NCBI GenBank assembly: GCA_903844055.1
Contig: CAIMSF010000138.1
Span: 1 to 37,510, forward strand
DNA length: 37,510 nt
Source: an uncultured bacterium
GTDB lineage: Bacteria > Bacillota_I > Bacilli_A > Izemoplasmatales > Hujiaoplasmataceae
Direction: 5' to 3'
Every line of letters begins with the position of its first letter. Position 1 is the first letter of the stretch. A program made the translations under genes and the position numbers. Below the pieces are notes generated by a model, which was given only the letters and a program-made list of their open reading frames with translations, was not told where the DNA came from and did no database searches. Of this stretch, positions 9,347-17,069 are shown piece after piece.

Positions 9347-9368
9347 CAGATTTCTCCGGCACTATAAT
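9340..9368 (+). promoter_or_regulatory. Rhodanese gene promoter, perfect sigma-A consensus (TTGACA-17-TATAAT)
   Basis: TTGACA at 9340-9345, 17-nt spacer, TATAAT at 9363-9368. Confidence 0.9.
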
Positions 9369-9402
9369 ATGTCGTAGTTTCCTGAGACAAGGATGTGATT
9401 CC

Positions 9403-9801
9403 ATGTTCCTCGCCACCTTCTGGGACTGGGCGCTGCCGATTTCCGTCGGCCTGCTCGCCGGTATCCTGATCGCCACCCGCAAGCAATACGACTATTCCAA
9501 GATCGTCACCCTCGCCCCCGAGGAGTTCCGCCAGAACATGCGGCGCGGCCAGCTCGTCGACCTCCGCAGCGAAGCCGCCTTCACGGCGAAGCGGATCAAC
9601 GGCGCCCGCAGTTTCCCGAAGCGGACCCTGTTCGGGCAATTGAACAAGCTGCGCCACGACATGCCCGTGTTCCTCTACGACGACATCCAGGGCGCCCTCG
9701 TCAAGGCCGTCGCCAGGAAACTGATCCAGAAGAAATTCCAGCCCGTCTACGTCCTCCAAGGCGGCTTTTCCGCCTGGACCTTCGCCGTCAAGGAAGACTG
9801 A
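9403..9801 (+). CDS. Membrane-anchored rhodanese-like domain protein lacking the catalytic cysteine
   Basis: N-terminal TM; EEFRQNMRRGQLVDLRSEAAFTAKRINGARSFP...VYVLQGGFSAW rhodanese fold motifs; VFLYDDIQG at the usual Cys position. Confidence 0.85.
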   Translation: MFLATFWDWALPISVGLLAGILIATRKQYDYSKIVTLAPEEFRQNMRRGQLVDLRSEAAFTAKRINGARSFPKRTLFGQLNKLRHDMPVFLYDDIQGALVKAVARKLIQKKFQPVYVLQGGFSAWTFAVKED

Positions 9802-9816
9802 CCCGCCATACAAAAC

Positions 9817-9845
9817 GAAAAGGGATGCTTAGCATCCCTTTTTTT
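9817..9845. terminator. Bidirectional terminator between rhodanese (+) and miaA (-)
   Basis: AAAAGGGATGC-TTA-GCATCCCTTTTTTT. Confidence 0.88.
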
Positions 9846-10756
9846 CATCGCGCAAGCCGTCCTCCGAGCGACGCGCAGACGGCCTCGACGGTGTCCTCGA
9901 ACCGCACCGGGTCGACGGTGAACCAGTCGACGGCCATCCGGTTCGAAAACCACGTCATCTGGCGCTTGGCAAACTGCCGCGAATGGATCTTGATCTGTTC
10001 GACGGCTTCCGCGAGGGACAGTTCCCCGTCGAGGTGGCGGTACAGTTCGCGATAGCCGATCGCCTGGACCGCCTGCGTGCGGACGCCGCGGTCGTACAAC
10101 GCGCGGACTTCCTCAAGCAGCCCGCGGCGCATCATTTCATCGACGCGTTCGGCGATCCGCCCGGCGAGGATGTCGCGCGGCATCGAAAGGCCGATCATCG
10201 TCAGGTCGGGATAGAACGGCGTCTTCCCTTGCTCCGAATCGAGGTCCGACGGCGCGGCGGAATCGAGGATGTCGAGCATCCTCAGGATGCGCCGCCGGTT
10301 GGCCGGTCCGATCGCTTCGGCCCGCGCGGGATCGCGACGTCGCAACGTCTCATACAAGGTTTCGGTCGATACGCCGGCGACCGCCTCGTCGCGTCTTTGG
10401 TCGCGTCCGGCGCCGGCGAACCGGTAATCGTAGAGGGCGGCCTGGACATAGAGACCGGACCCGCCGACGACGACCGGGAGGATGCCCTTGCCGTGCAGCT
10501 CCGCGATCTTCCCGCGGACCCGCTTCTGGTAGTCGGAGACGGAGAAGGCTTCTTCGGGATCGAGGATGTCGATCAGATGGTGGGGGATTCCGCCGGTCTC
10601 TTCCGGCCGCACCTTCGCCGTTCCGACATCCATCCCGCGGTAACACTGGAACGCGTCCCCCGAGACGACCTCGCCGCCAAAACGGCGGGCGATCGCGACG
10701 CCGAGCGCGGTCTTGCCGACGGCGGTCGGCCCGACGATGCCGACGACCGGCTTCAT
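9845..10756 (-). CDS. miaA: tRNA dimethylallyltransferase
   Basis: MKPVVGIVGPTAVGKTALGVAIARRFGGEVVSGDAFQCYRGMDVGTAK; HLIDILDP; ATGA overlap with the mutL stop. Confidence 0.96.
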   Translation of the reverse strand: MKPVVGIVGPTAVGKTALGVAIARRFGGEVVSGDAFQCYRGMDVGTAKVRPEETGGIPHHLIDILDPEEAFSVSDYQKRVRGKIAELHGKGILPVVVGGSGLYVQAALYDYRFAGAGRDQRRDEAVAGVSTETLYETLRRRDPARAEAIGPANRRRILRMLDILDSAAPSDLDSEQGKTPFYPDLTMIGLSMPRDILAGRIAERVDEMMRRGLLEEVRALYDRGVRTQAVQAIGYRELYRHLDGELSLAEAVEQIKIHSRQFAKRQMTWFSNRMAVDWFTVDPVRFEDTVEAVCASLGGRLAR

Positions 10757-12465
10757 CAGAGCACCCGCTTGAACCATTTTTCGATCTCGCGCAGGGCGAT
10801 CTTGACGACGATCGGACGTCCGTGCGGACACGTATAAGGTTGGTCGCAGCGTTCGAGATCGGCCATCAGGGTCCGGACCTCGTCTTGGTTGATGTAGCGG
10901 TTCGCCTTGATCGAACGCTTGCACGCGAGCGATTTGGCGAGACCGTCGCGGACCGCGGCGGTCGAAAGGGTCTTCTCGTTTCGGATCGTCTCGGCCATCA
11001 GTTCGATCGATTCGGCTTCCTCGCCGCGCGGCAACCAGGCGGGAACGCGCGTCGCGACGATCCTTCCGTCCGCCTCCGCATGGACCTCGACGCCGAGTCT
11101 CGCCAGTTCGCTTGCCATCGCGGGAACGGCGACCGCCTCGGATGTCGACCAGCCGATCTCGGTCGGGACGAGGAGCTGATAGGTCGCCTGCACCGGCGAG
11201 CCCATCGCCTTGGCGTAGCGCTCGTAGCGAATCCGTTCGGCGGCGGCGTGCTGGTCCACGAGGTACAAGCCGTCGGCGTTTTGAAAGATGAGGTAGGTGC
11301 CGGCGTACTGTCCGACATAGTCGAACGCCGGGAACGGGCGTTCGCCCTGCGAAGGCAGGTACGCGGCGGCGGTCTCGCGGATGTCCGAGGCGTCCCCGGA
11401 CTCCTGCGCGTCGAAGGAAAACGCGGGCTGGACCGGCGCCTCGGCCGACGCATCGGTCCGTACGGCGGGCTGGATCAAGGGCGTCTTTGCGAGCGCGGCA
11501 CCGACGGCGGAGGTGACGAGGCCGAGCAGGGCGGCCTCTTCGGAGAATTTGACTTCGAGCTTGGTCGGATGGACGTTCACGTCGAGCAGGGACGGGTCGG
11601 TCGCGATGTCGATCGCGGCGATCGGGTAACGTCCGTGCGGGAGCGTCTGGCCGTAGCCGTCGACGATCGCCTGGACGACGCGGACGCTTCGGACGACACG
11701 GCCGTTGACGGCGACCGTGACGTAGGACTTCGAGGCGCGGTTAACGAGCGGGTCGGCGACGAAGCCGCTCACGCGGTAGTCGCGGTCGCGTCCCGCGAAG
11801 GGCTTCATCCCCTTGGCCGCGGCCACGCCGTAGACGGTGGCGAGGACTTCGAGCGGCCGGTTGCGGCCGTTCGTGCGGATCAGGACGCGGGCGTCGTTTT
11901 CGAGTGTGAAGGCGACGTCCGGGCGGGCGATCGCGTATTTGTCGACGAGTTCCACGATGAAGGCCAGTTCGGCTTCGGCCGAACGGATGAACTTGAGTCG
12001 GGCGGGGGTGTTGTGGAAGAGTTTCGTGACCGTCACGGTCGTCCCCGGAGCGGCGGCGGAGAGGCCGCTTGCGACCGGCTTGCCTTCCTTCCAGACAACG
12101 CGCCAGCCGGAGGCGCCGCCGGTCGAGGTGACGAGTTCGACGTGCGAGACGGCGGCGATCGAGGGGAGCGCTTCGCCGCGGAATCCGAGGGTCGCGATCC
12201 GGAAGAGGTCGCGCTCTGTCCTGAGTTTGGAGGTCGCGTGGCGTTCGAAGGCGAGGACGGCGTCCTCGGGATCCATCCCGCAGCCGTCGTCGGCGACGGT
12301 GATGGAAGCGAGGCCGGCTTCCTTGAGGACGACGCCGATGTTTTTGGCGCCGGCATCGAGCGCGTTTTCGAGGAGTTCCTTGACGACGTTGCCGACGCGT
12401 TCGACGACTTCGCCGGCGGCGATCATGTTCGATAGATGCGGGTCGAGCCGGATGATCTTGCCCAT
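10756..12465 (-). CDS. mutL: DNA mismatch repair protein MutL with endonuclease motif
   Basis: IAAGEVVERVGNVVKELLENALDAGA; FRGEALPSIAAV; LVDQHAAAERIRYE (DQHAx2Ex4E); CPHGRP. Confidence 0.97.
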   Translation of the reverse strand: MGKIIRLDPHLSNMIAAGEVVERVGNVVKELLENALDAGAKNIGVVLKEAGLASITVADDGCGMDPEDAVLAFERHATSKLRTERDLFRIATLGFRGEALPSIAAVSHVELVTSTGGASGWRVVWKEGKPVASGLSAAAPGTTVTVTKLFHNTPARLKFIRSAEAELAFIVELVDKYAIARPDVAFTLENDARVLIRTNGRNRPLEVLATVYGVAAAKGMKPFAGRDRDYRVSGFVADPLVNRASKSYVTVAVNGRVVRSVRVVQAIVDGYGQTLPHGRYPIAAIDIATDPSLLDVNVHPTKLEVKFSEEAALLGLVTSAVGAALAKTPLIQPAVRTDASAEAPVQPAFSFDAQESGDASDIRETAAAYLPSQGERPFPAFDYVGQYAGTYLIFQNADGLYLVDQHAAAERIRYERYAKAMGSPVQATYQLLVPTEIGWSTSEAVAVPAMASELARLGVEVHAEADGRIVATRVPAWLPRGEEAESIELMAETIRNEKTLSTAAVRDGLAKSLACKRSIKANRYINQDEVRTLMADLERCDQPYTCPHGRPIVVKIALREIEKWFKRVL

Positions 12466-12487
12466 GGCGGCCTCCTTTCGATCGGAT

Positions 12488-15073
12488 TCAGCGTTTGCGG
12501 TTGAGTTCGGCGACGACGTCGGCGAGGAGGTTCATCGCCTTGATCGGCGTGAGTTCGTTGACGTCGAGCTGCTTGAGTTGCTCGACGATCGGCGTGTACT
12601 CGAAGGGAGCGGCGGTTTCGGCCGCCTCGGCCTCCTCGAAGTTGAAGAGCGTCTTCTCCTGCGGCTTGATCACGTTGTAGCCGTGGTTCTTCTCGAGTTC
12701 GGCGAGGATCGCGTCGGCGCGGGCGACGAGCGCCGCGGGCAGTTTCGCGAGCCGGGCGACGTGGATCCCGTAGGAGCGGTCGGTCGGGCCGTCCTCGACC
12801 TTGTGGAGGAAGACGATCCCGCCCTTTTCCTCGCGGGCGAGGACATGGACGTTGTGGAGCGCCTTCAGGTCGTCCTCGAGATAGGTCAGTTCGTGGTAAT
12901 GGGTCGAGAACAGGATCTTCCCCTTGATCTTGTGGTGGGCGTATTCGATGATCGCCTGGGCGAGCGCCATGCCGTCGTAGGTGGCGGTGCCGCGGCCGAT
13001 CTCGTCGAACAGGATGAGCGACTGCGCGGTCGCGTTCTGGAGCGCGTAGTTGACTTCGAGCATCTCGACCATGAACGTCGATTTCCCGCCGGTGAGGTCG
13101 TCGGCGGCGCCGATGCGCGTGAAGATCTGGTCGAACAGGGGCAGCCTGGCGGCGTCGCAGGGGATGAAGCAGCCCATCTGCATCATGATGACGCTGACCG
13201 CGAGCTGCCGCATGTACGTCGATTTGCCGGACATGTTCGGACCGGTGATGAGCAGGATCGTGTTCTTCTCGGGCATGACGACGTCGTTCTTGACGTAGCG
13301 TTCGCCTTCGAGCATCTGCTCGACGACCGGATGGCGGCCGCCGACGATCTCGATCGAACGGGTCTCGACGATCGTCGGCCGGACGTAGCGGTGGTCCGCC
13401 GAAACGATCGAGAACGCGAGGACCATGTCGATCTCCGCGATGATGCGCGCGATCGCCTGGAGCTCGGCGGTCCGTTCCCGGACGGCGTCGCGCAGCTCGA
13501 CGAAGAGGTCGTACTCCATCTTCACGGCGTCCTCTTCGGATCCGACGATGAGCGTTTCCTTCTCGCGCAGGGCGGGGGTGACATACCGTTCGGAATTGGC
13601 GAGCGTCTGCTTGCGTTCGTAGCCGAACTCGTCCTTGACCAGGTCGAGCTGGCCTTTGGTGATTTCGATGTAGTAACCGAACACGCGGTTGTAGCCCACG
13701 CGCAATTTCTTGATGCCGGTGCGTTCGCGCTCGGCGCGTTCGAATTCCGCAAGCCAGTCGCGGCCGCCGACGGCGTCGCCGCGGAGCCGGTCGAGGAGCT
13801 CGGAGAAGCCGGGACGGATGATCCCGCCTTCCTTGACGGAGAGGGGCGGATCGCTTGTGATGGTCCGCTCGATCCGATCGGCCAAAGACGACAGGTCGCC
13901 CATCGGCGCGACCAGTTCGGCGGCGTAGGCGTCGTCAAGGCGTTCCATCCCGTCCTTGATCGCGGGCATCGCCCGAAGCGATCTCGCCAGGTTCACGAGG
14001 TCCTTCGCGTTCGCCGTGCCGAACGAGAGCCGCCCGACGATGCGCTCGAGGTCGTAGACGGACTTGAGCCCTTCGCGGATTTCCTCGCGGGCGACGAACC
14101 CCTCGATGAAGGCGTCGACGAGCGAGAAGCGCTTCTCGATCTTCGTGCGGTCGAGGAGCGGCCGCAGGATCGTCTGCTTCAGGTAGCGCGAGCCGATCGC
14201 CGTCTCGCATTGGTCGAGGAGCCAAAACAGGCTCCCCTTGCGGTTCTGGAAACGATAGGTTTCGAGCAGTTCGAGGTTCTTCATCGAGTTGGCGTCGATG
14301 CGGAGGTATCCCGCGGCGTCGAAACGCTGGATCTTCTGGAGATGGAGGAGTTCGGCCTTTTGGGTCCGGACCATGTAGTTGACGAGCCGGCCGAACGTCT
14401 CGAGCGAATCCTTGTCGTAGACTTCGGCGGCGAGCGGCCGGTACAAGGCCGGCAGCGCGACGTCGTCGGAGACCGTCACGGTGACGGGGTGGTCGGCGAA
14501 CTGGCGGCGCAGGAGCCGCTGGCTGAACCGCGAGCCGACGACGATCTCGCGGGCCTGCAGGTTCAGGATCTCGTTATGCATGAGGTCGGCGTCGCGGGGG
14601 GTCGAGACGAGGCAGTTCTGGCCGGTCGAGAGGTCGGCGTAGGCGAGGATGAAGCCCGTCTTCGTTTCCGTGACGGAGACGATGTAGTTGTTCGATTTGG
14701 CATCGACCGTCCCGGCGCCGACGATCGTGCCGGGCGTGACGAGCTTGATCACGTCGCGCTTGACGAGGCCTTTGGCGAGGGCGGGATCCTCGAGCTGCTC
14801 GACGACGCAGACCTTGAAGCCCTTCGCGACGAGCCGTTCGATGTAGAGGTCCGCCGCGTGGAACGGCACCCCGCACATCGGCACGCGCTCCGCCTGCCCG
14901 GCGTCGCGGCCGGTCAGGACGATCTCGAGTTCCTTCGAGGCGATCGCGGCGTCCCCGAAGAACATCTCGTAAAAGTCCCCAAGTCGAAAAAAGACTATAA
15001 AGTCCATATAGTCTTTTTTGATATCGAGATATTGTTGCATCATGGGGGTGAAGCCGTTCGTGTTCTTGTCCAT
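12488..15073 (-). CDS. mutS: DNA mismatch repair protein MutS
   Basis: FFRLGDFYEMFFGDA; ITGPNMSGKSTYMRQLAVSVIMMQMG; LFDEIGRGTATYDGMALAQAI. Confidence 0.98.
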   Translation of the reverse strand: MDKNTNGFTPMMQQYLDIKKDYMDFIVFFRLGDFYEMFFGDAAIASKELEIVLTGRDAGQAERVPMCGVPFHAADLYIERLVAKGFKVCVVEQLEDPALAKGLVKRDVIKLVTPGTIVGAGTVDAKSNNYIVSVTETKTGFILAYADLSTGQNCLVSTPRDADLMHNEILNLQAREIVVGSRFSQRLLRRQFADHPVTVTVSDDVALPALYRPLAAEVYDKDSLETFGRLVNYMVRTQKAELLHLQKIQRFDAAGYLRIDANSMKNLELLETYRFQNRKGSLFWLLDQCETAIGSRYLKQTILRPLLDRTKIEKRFSLVDAFIEGFVAREEIREGLKSVYDLERIVGRLSFGTANAKDLVNLARSLRAMPAIKDGMERLDDAYAAELVAPMGDLSSLADRIERTITSDPPLSVKEGGIIRPGFSELLDRLRGDAVGGRDWLAEFERAERERTGIKKLRVGYNRVFGYYIEITKGQLDLVKDEFGYERKQTLANSERYVTPALREKETLIVGSEEDAVKMEYDLFVELRDAVRERTAELQAIARIIAEIDMVLAFSIVSADHRYVRPTIVETRSIEIVGGRHPVVEQMLEGERYVKNDVVMPEKNTILLITGPNMSGKSTYMRQLAVSVIMMQMGCFIPCDAARLPLFDQIFTRIGAADDLTGGKSTFMVEMLEVNYALQNATAQSLILFDEIGRGTATYDGMALAQAIIEYAHHKIKGKILFSTHYHELTYLEDDLKALHNVHVLAREEKGGIVFLHKVEDGPTDRSYGIHVARLAKLPAALVARADAILAELEKNHGYNVIKPQEKTLFNFEEAEAAETAAPFEYTPIVEQLKQLDVNELTPIKAMNLLADVVAELNRKR
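14987..15019. repeat. Perfect 13-bp inverted repeat, terminator-like, inside the 5' part of mutS
   Basis: AAAAAAGACTATA-aagtcca-TATAGTCTTTTTT. Confidence 0.9.
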
Positions 15074-15108
15074 GCGTGATTACACCCCGATCCGGCGGTA
15101 TGCCGAAT

Positions 15109-16593
15109 TTAGAATAGGTTGGCGATGAACGGGGGGAGGGATCCGGGCGTGAGGATGAAATAGTAATACGCGACCAACCCGGCAAAGCCGAGGACGGCGG
15201 CGCCGACGACGATGGCGAAGATGGTCCAGAACGCCTTCGTACGGCGCCGCTTGTTGTACTTGCGGATGATCTGGTTGATCTTCTCGTCGAGCAGCCCGCG
15301 CTCTTCATCGGAGAAATCCAGGCTTTCCGCCTGCGGGACCGGAATGCTCTTCTTGACGGGTTCGACGGCCGGGACGACGGCGGGAGCGGGTCCTTCCGGC
15401 TTGGCTTCCGGTTTCGGCTCCGGCTTGGGTTCCGGTTTCGGATCGGCCTTGGGTTCGGGTTTCGGTTCGGCCTTGGGTTCGGGTCTCGGCTCCGGTTTGG
15501 GTTCCGGTTTCGGCTCGGGCGCTGGTTCGGCCTTCGGTTCCGGCTTGGGTTCCGGTTTCGGCACCGGCTTGGGTTCCGGTTTCGGTTCGGGTTTGGTCTC
15601 GCGGACGGGAGCGGGCGGTTCGACTTCCTCTTCCTGGACGACGACAGCAACGGGGGCGACGGGCGCGGGCGCCGGCTCCGGCTTGACGTCCGCCTTGACC
15701 GGGGCGACGTATCCCTCGACCGGGATGTCCTGGTCGTTTTGGACGAAATCGATGCCGTCGATCACGACCGCGTCGAGATCGGCCGAGAGCGGGACCTGGT
15801 AGTTGTGGGCGTCGCGGGTCACTTCGACGTGATAGAGGTTGAGCGAGAAGACCATGAATTCGACCATGTCGCTCTTCTTCAGGTCGATCGAGATGTTGAA
15901 GCCCTTCTCCTTCGCGTAGATCTCGAGTTCGAGGACGGACTTGCCGTTGATCAGCTCGACTTCGGCGGGTGAGAGGCGGAACCGCTTGGCGAGGATGTCG
16001 ACGAGCTGGAACTTGTTGATGCGGCGGGGAATCTTGACGCCGTACTTCTCGCCGATGCCGCGGAGGTCGCCGAGCGTGCAAGAATGCACGAGGACGTCCT
16101 TCAGGATCGCGAGGTTGACGCCGTCGAGATATCCGGCGGGTTCGTAGAACAGGACGCCGAACTTCGCCATGAAGTCGCGGTAGGCGATCTTCTCGAAGTC
16201 GACCGCGTATTTGTATTTGAGCTTGTCGAGGTCGGAGACGAAGTTGTCCTTGATGCCGTAGAGGTCGCGGTTGAGGAACAGGATGTTGAAGAAGATCTCC
16301 TTGTAGCGCGCGGCGTCGAACTCAAGCGAGTACTCGTCGACCAGTTTCTCAAGCAGATAGAGCGAATACTCGTGGTATCCGCGGAGACGGTACTTGAGTT
16401 CGTCGGTATAGGTCTGGTAGACGCTCGTCTGGAAGACCTTCGGGTAGATGGTCTCCTTCAGGACGAACCGGTGGATGTACACCGGCACCTTGATCTTGTG
16501 GGCCGCGATGAGCGCGGCGAGATCTTCCGCGGGAATGACGGACAGCGTCTTCGAATAAGCGAAATAATCCTCGTTGGTTTTGAATTTGGCCAC
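15109..16593 (-). CDS. Uncharacterised tail-anchored protein ('X'): N-terminal Rho_N/SAP-like helix-extension-helix motifs, PEPK arm, C-terminal TM helix
   Basis: GTG start with AAGGGTG upstream. Motifs [33 protein letters not shown] and [40 protein letters not shown] repeats; [33 protein letters not shown]. Confidence 0.85.
   Translation of the reverse strand: MAKFKTNEDYFAYSKTLSVIPAEDLAALIAAHKIKVPVYIHRFVLKETIYPKVFQTSVYQTYTDELKYRLRGYHEYSLYLLEKLVDEYSLEFDAARYKEIFFNILFLNRDLYGIKDNFVSDLDKLKYKYAVDFEKIAYRDFMAKFGVLFYEPAGYLDGVNLAILKDVLVHSCTLGDLRGIGEKYGVKIPRRINKFQLVDILAKRFRLSPAEVELINGKSVLELEIYAKEKGFNISIDLKKSDMVEFMVFSLNLYHVEVTRDAHNYQVPLSADLDAVVIDGIDFVQNDQDIPVEGYVAPVKADVKPEPAPAPVAPVAVVVQEEEVEPPAPVRETKPEPKPEPKPVPKPEPKPEPKAEPAPEPKPEPKPEPRPEPKAEPKPEPKADPKPEPKPEPKPEAKPEGPAPAVVPAVEPVKKSIPVPQAESLDFSDEERGLLDEKINQIIRKYNKRRRTKAFWTIFAIVVGAAVLGFAGLVAYYYFILTPGSLPPFIANLF
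15388..15687 (-). repeat. Degenerate 12-bp-unit tandem repeat encoding (Lys-Pro-Glu-Pro)n in protein X
   Basis: Recurrent ggcttgggttccggtttc-type units on the plus strand; translated [21 protein letters not shown]... Confidence 0.85.
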
Positions 16594-16618
16594 GGTTTCA
16601 CCCTTTGTTTGCGTCTTA

Positions 16619-16647
16619 TTTATATACTACTCCATTTTCATGCGCAA
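16619..16647 (-). promoter_or_regulatory. Candidate promoter of gene X and the mutS cluster (TTGCGC-17-TATAAA)
   Basis: Minus strand TTGCGC ATGAAAATGGAGTAGTA TATAAA, ending about 25 bp before the GTG start. Confidence 0.5.
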
Positions 16648-16727
16648 ATCAAGCGTACGACGTGAAAAGATATCGCAGTCTCGCGATTTCCAAGTGTTTT
16701 TATGGAGTCAGCCGTCCGGCTGCGCGA

Positions 16728-16756
16728 AGAAAAAGGCGGCCACCCGGGCCGCCCGT
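16728..16756 (-). terminator. Terminator after the ymcA-like gene
   Basis: Minus strand GGCGGCC-CGGGT-GGCCGCC followed by TTTTTC. Confidence 0.78.
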
Positions 16757-16759
16757 CGT

Positions 16760-17056
16760 TCAAATCCGCTTGATTCCGTCGTTGAGGATCCCCGCGACTT
16801 CCTGCAGGGCGTCGTCGAGTTCGTCCACCAGCGAGAGGTATTCGGCGACGGCGGGAGCGTCGGCCAGGTCCTCGAGCGCAGCGTCGTATTGAGCGCGAAG
16901 CCGCGCGGCGAGCTCCGAGCGACCGTCGAAAGCGGCGGCCACCAGACGTTTCTGAAGTGCCAGTAGAGCGCCGTATCTGGAGATCATTCCATCATCCGAA
17001 GCGATCGCTTCGGCCAGCTTTTTCAGACGCTCGACGAGATCCGACCCGCGGATCAT
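16760..17056 (-). CDS. YlbF/YmcA family protein (RicA/RicF-like Y-complex subunit)
   Basis: LVERLKKLAEAIASDDGMISRYGALLALQKRLVAAAFDG...YLSLVDELDDALQEVAGIL; located directly downstream of miaB as ymcA is in Bacillus. An alternative start at 17080 is possible. Confidence 0.7.
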   Translation of the reverse strand: MIRGSDLVERLKKLAEAIASDDGMISRYGALLALQKRLVAAAFDGRSELAARLRAQYDAALEDLADAPAVAEYLSLVDELDDALQEVAGILNDGIKRI

Positions 17057-17069
17057 CGCAAGCAGGCGC

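Noticed and set aside
11837-15079. 1080-aa plus-strand ORF antisense to mutL/mutS
   Set aside because: Shadow ORF of a GC-rich genome: low-complexity, Asp/Glu/Gly/Arg-rich translation with no family features; the minus strand encodes clear MutS/MutL.
15388-15687. Short-unit tandem repeat considered as CRISPR or non-coding minisatellite
   Set aside because: No repeat-spacer structure; units are in frame and encode KPEP repeats within a continuous ORF.
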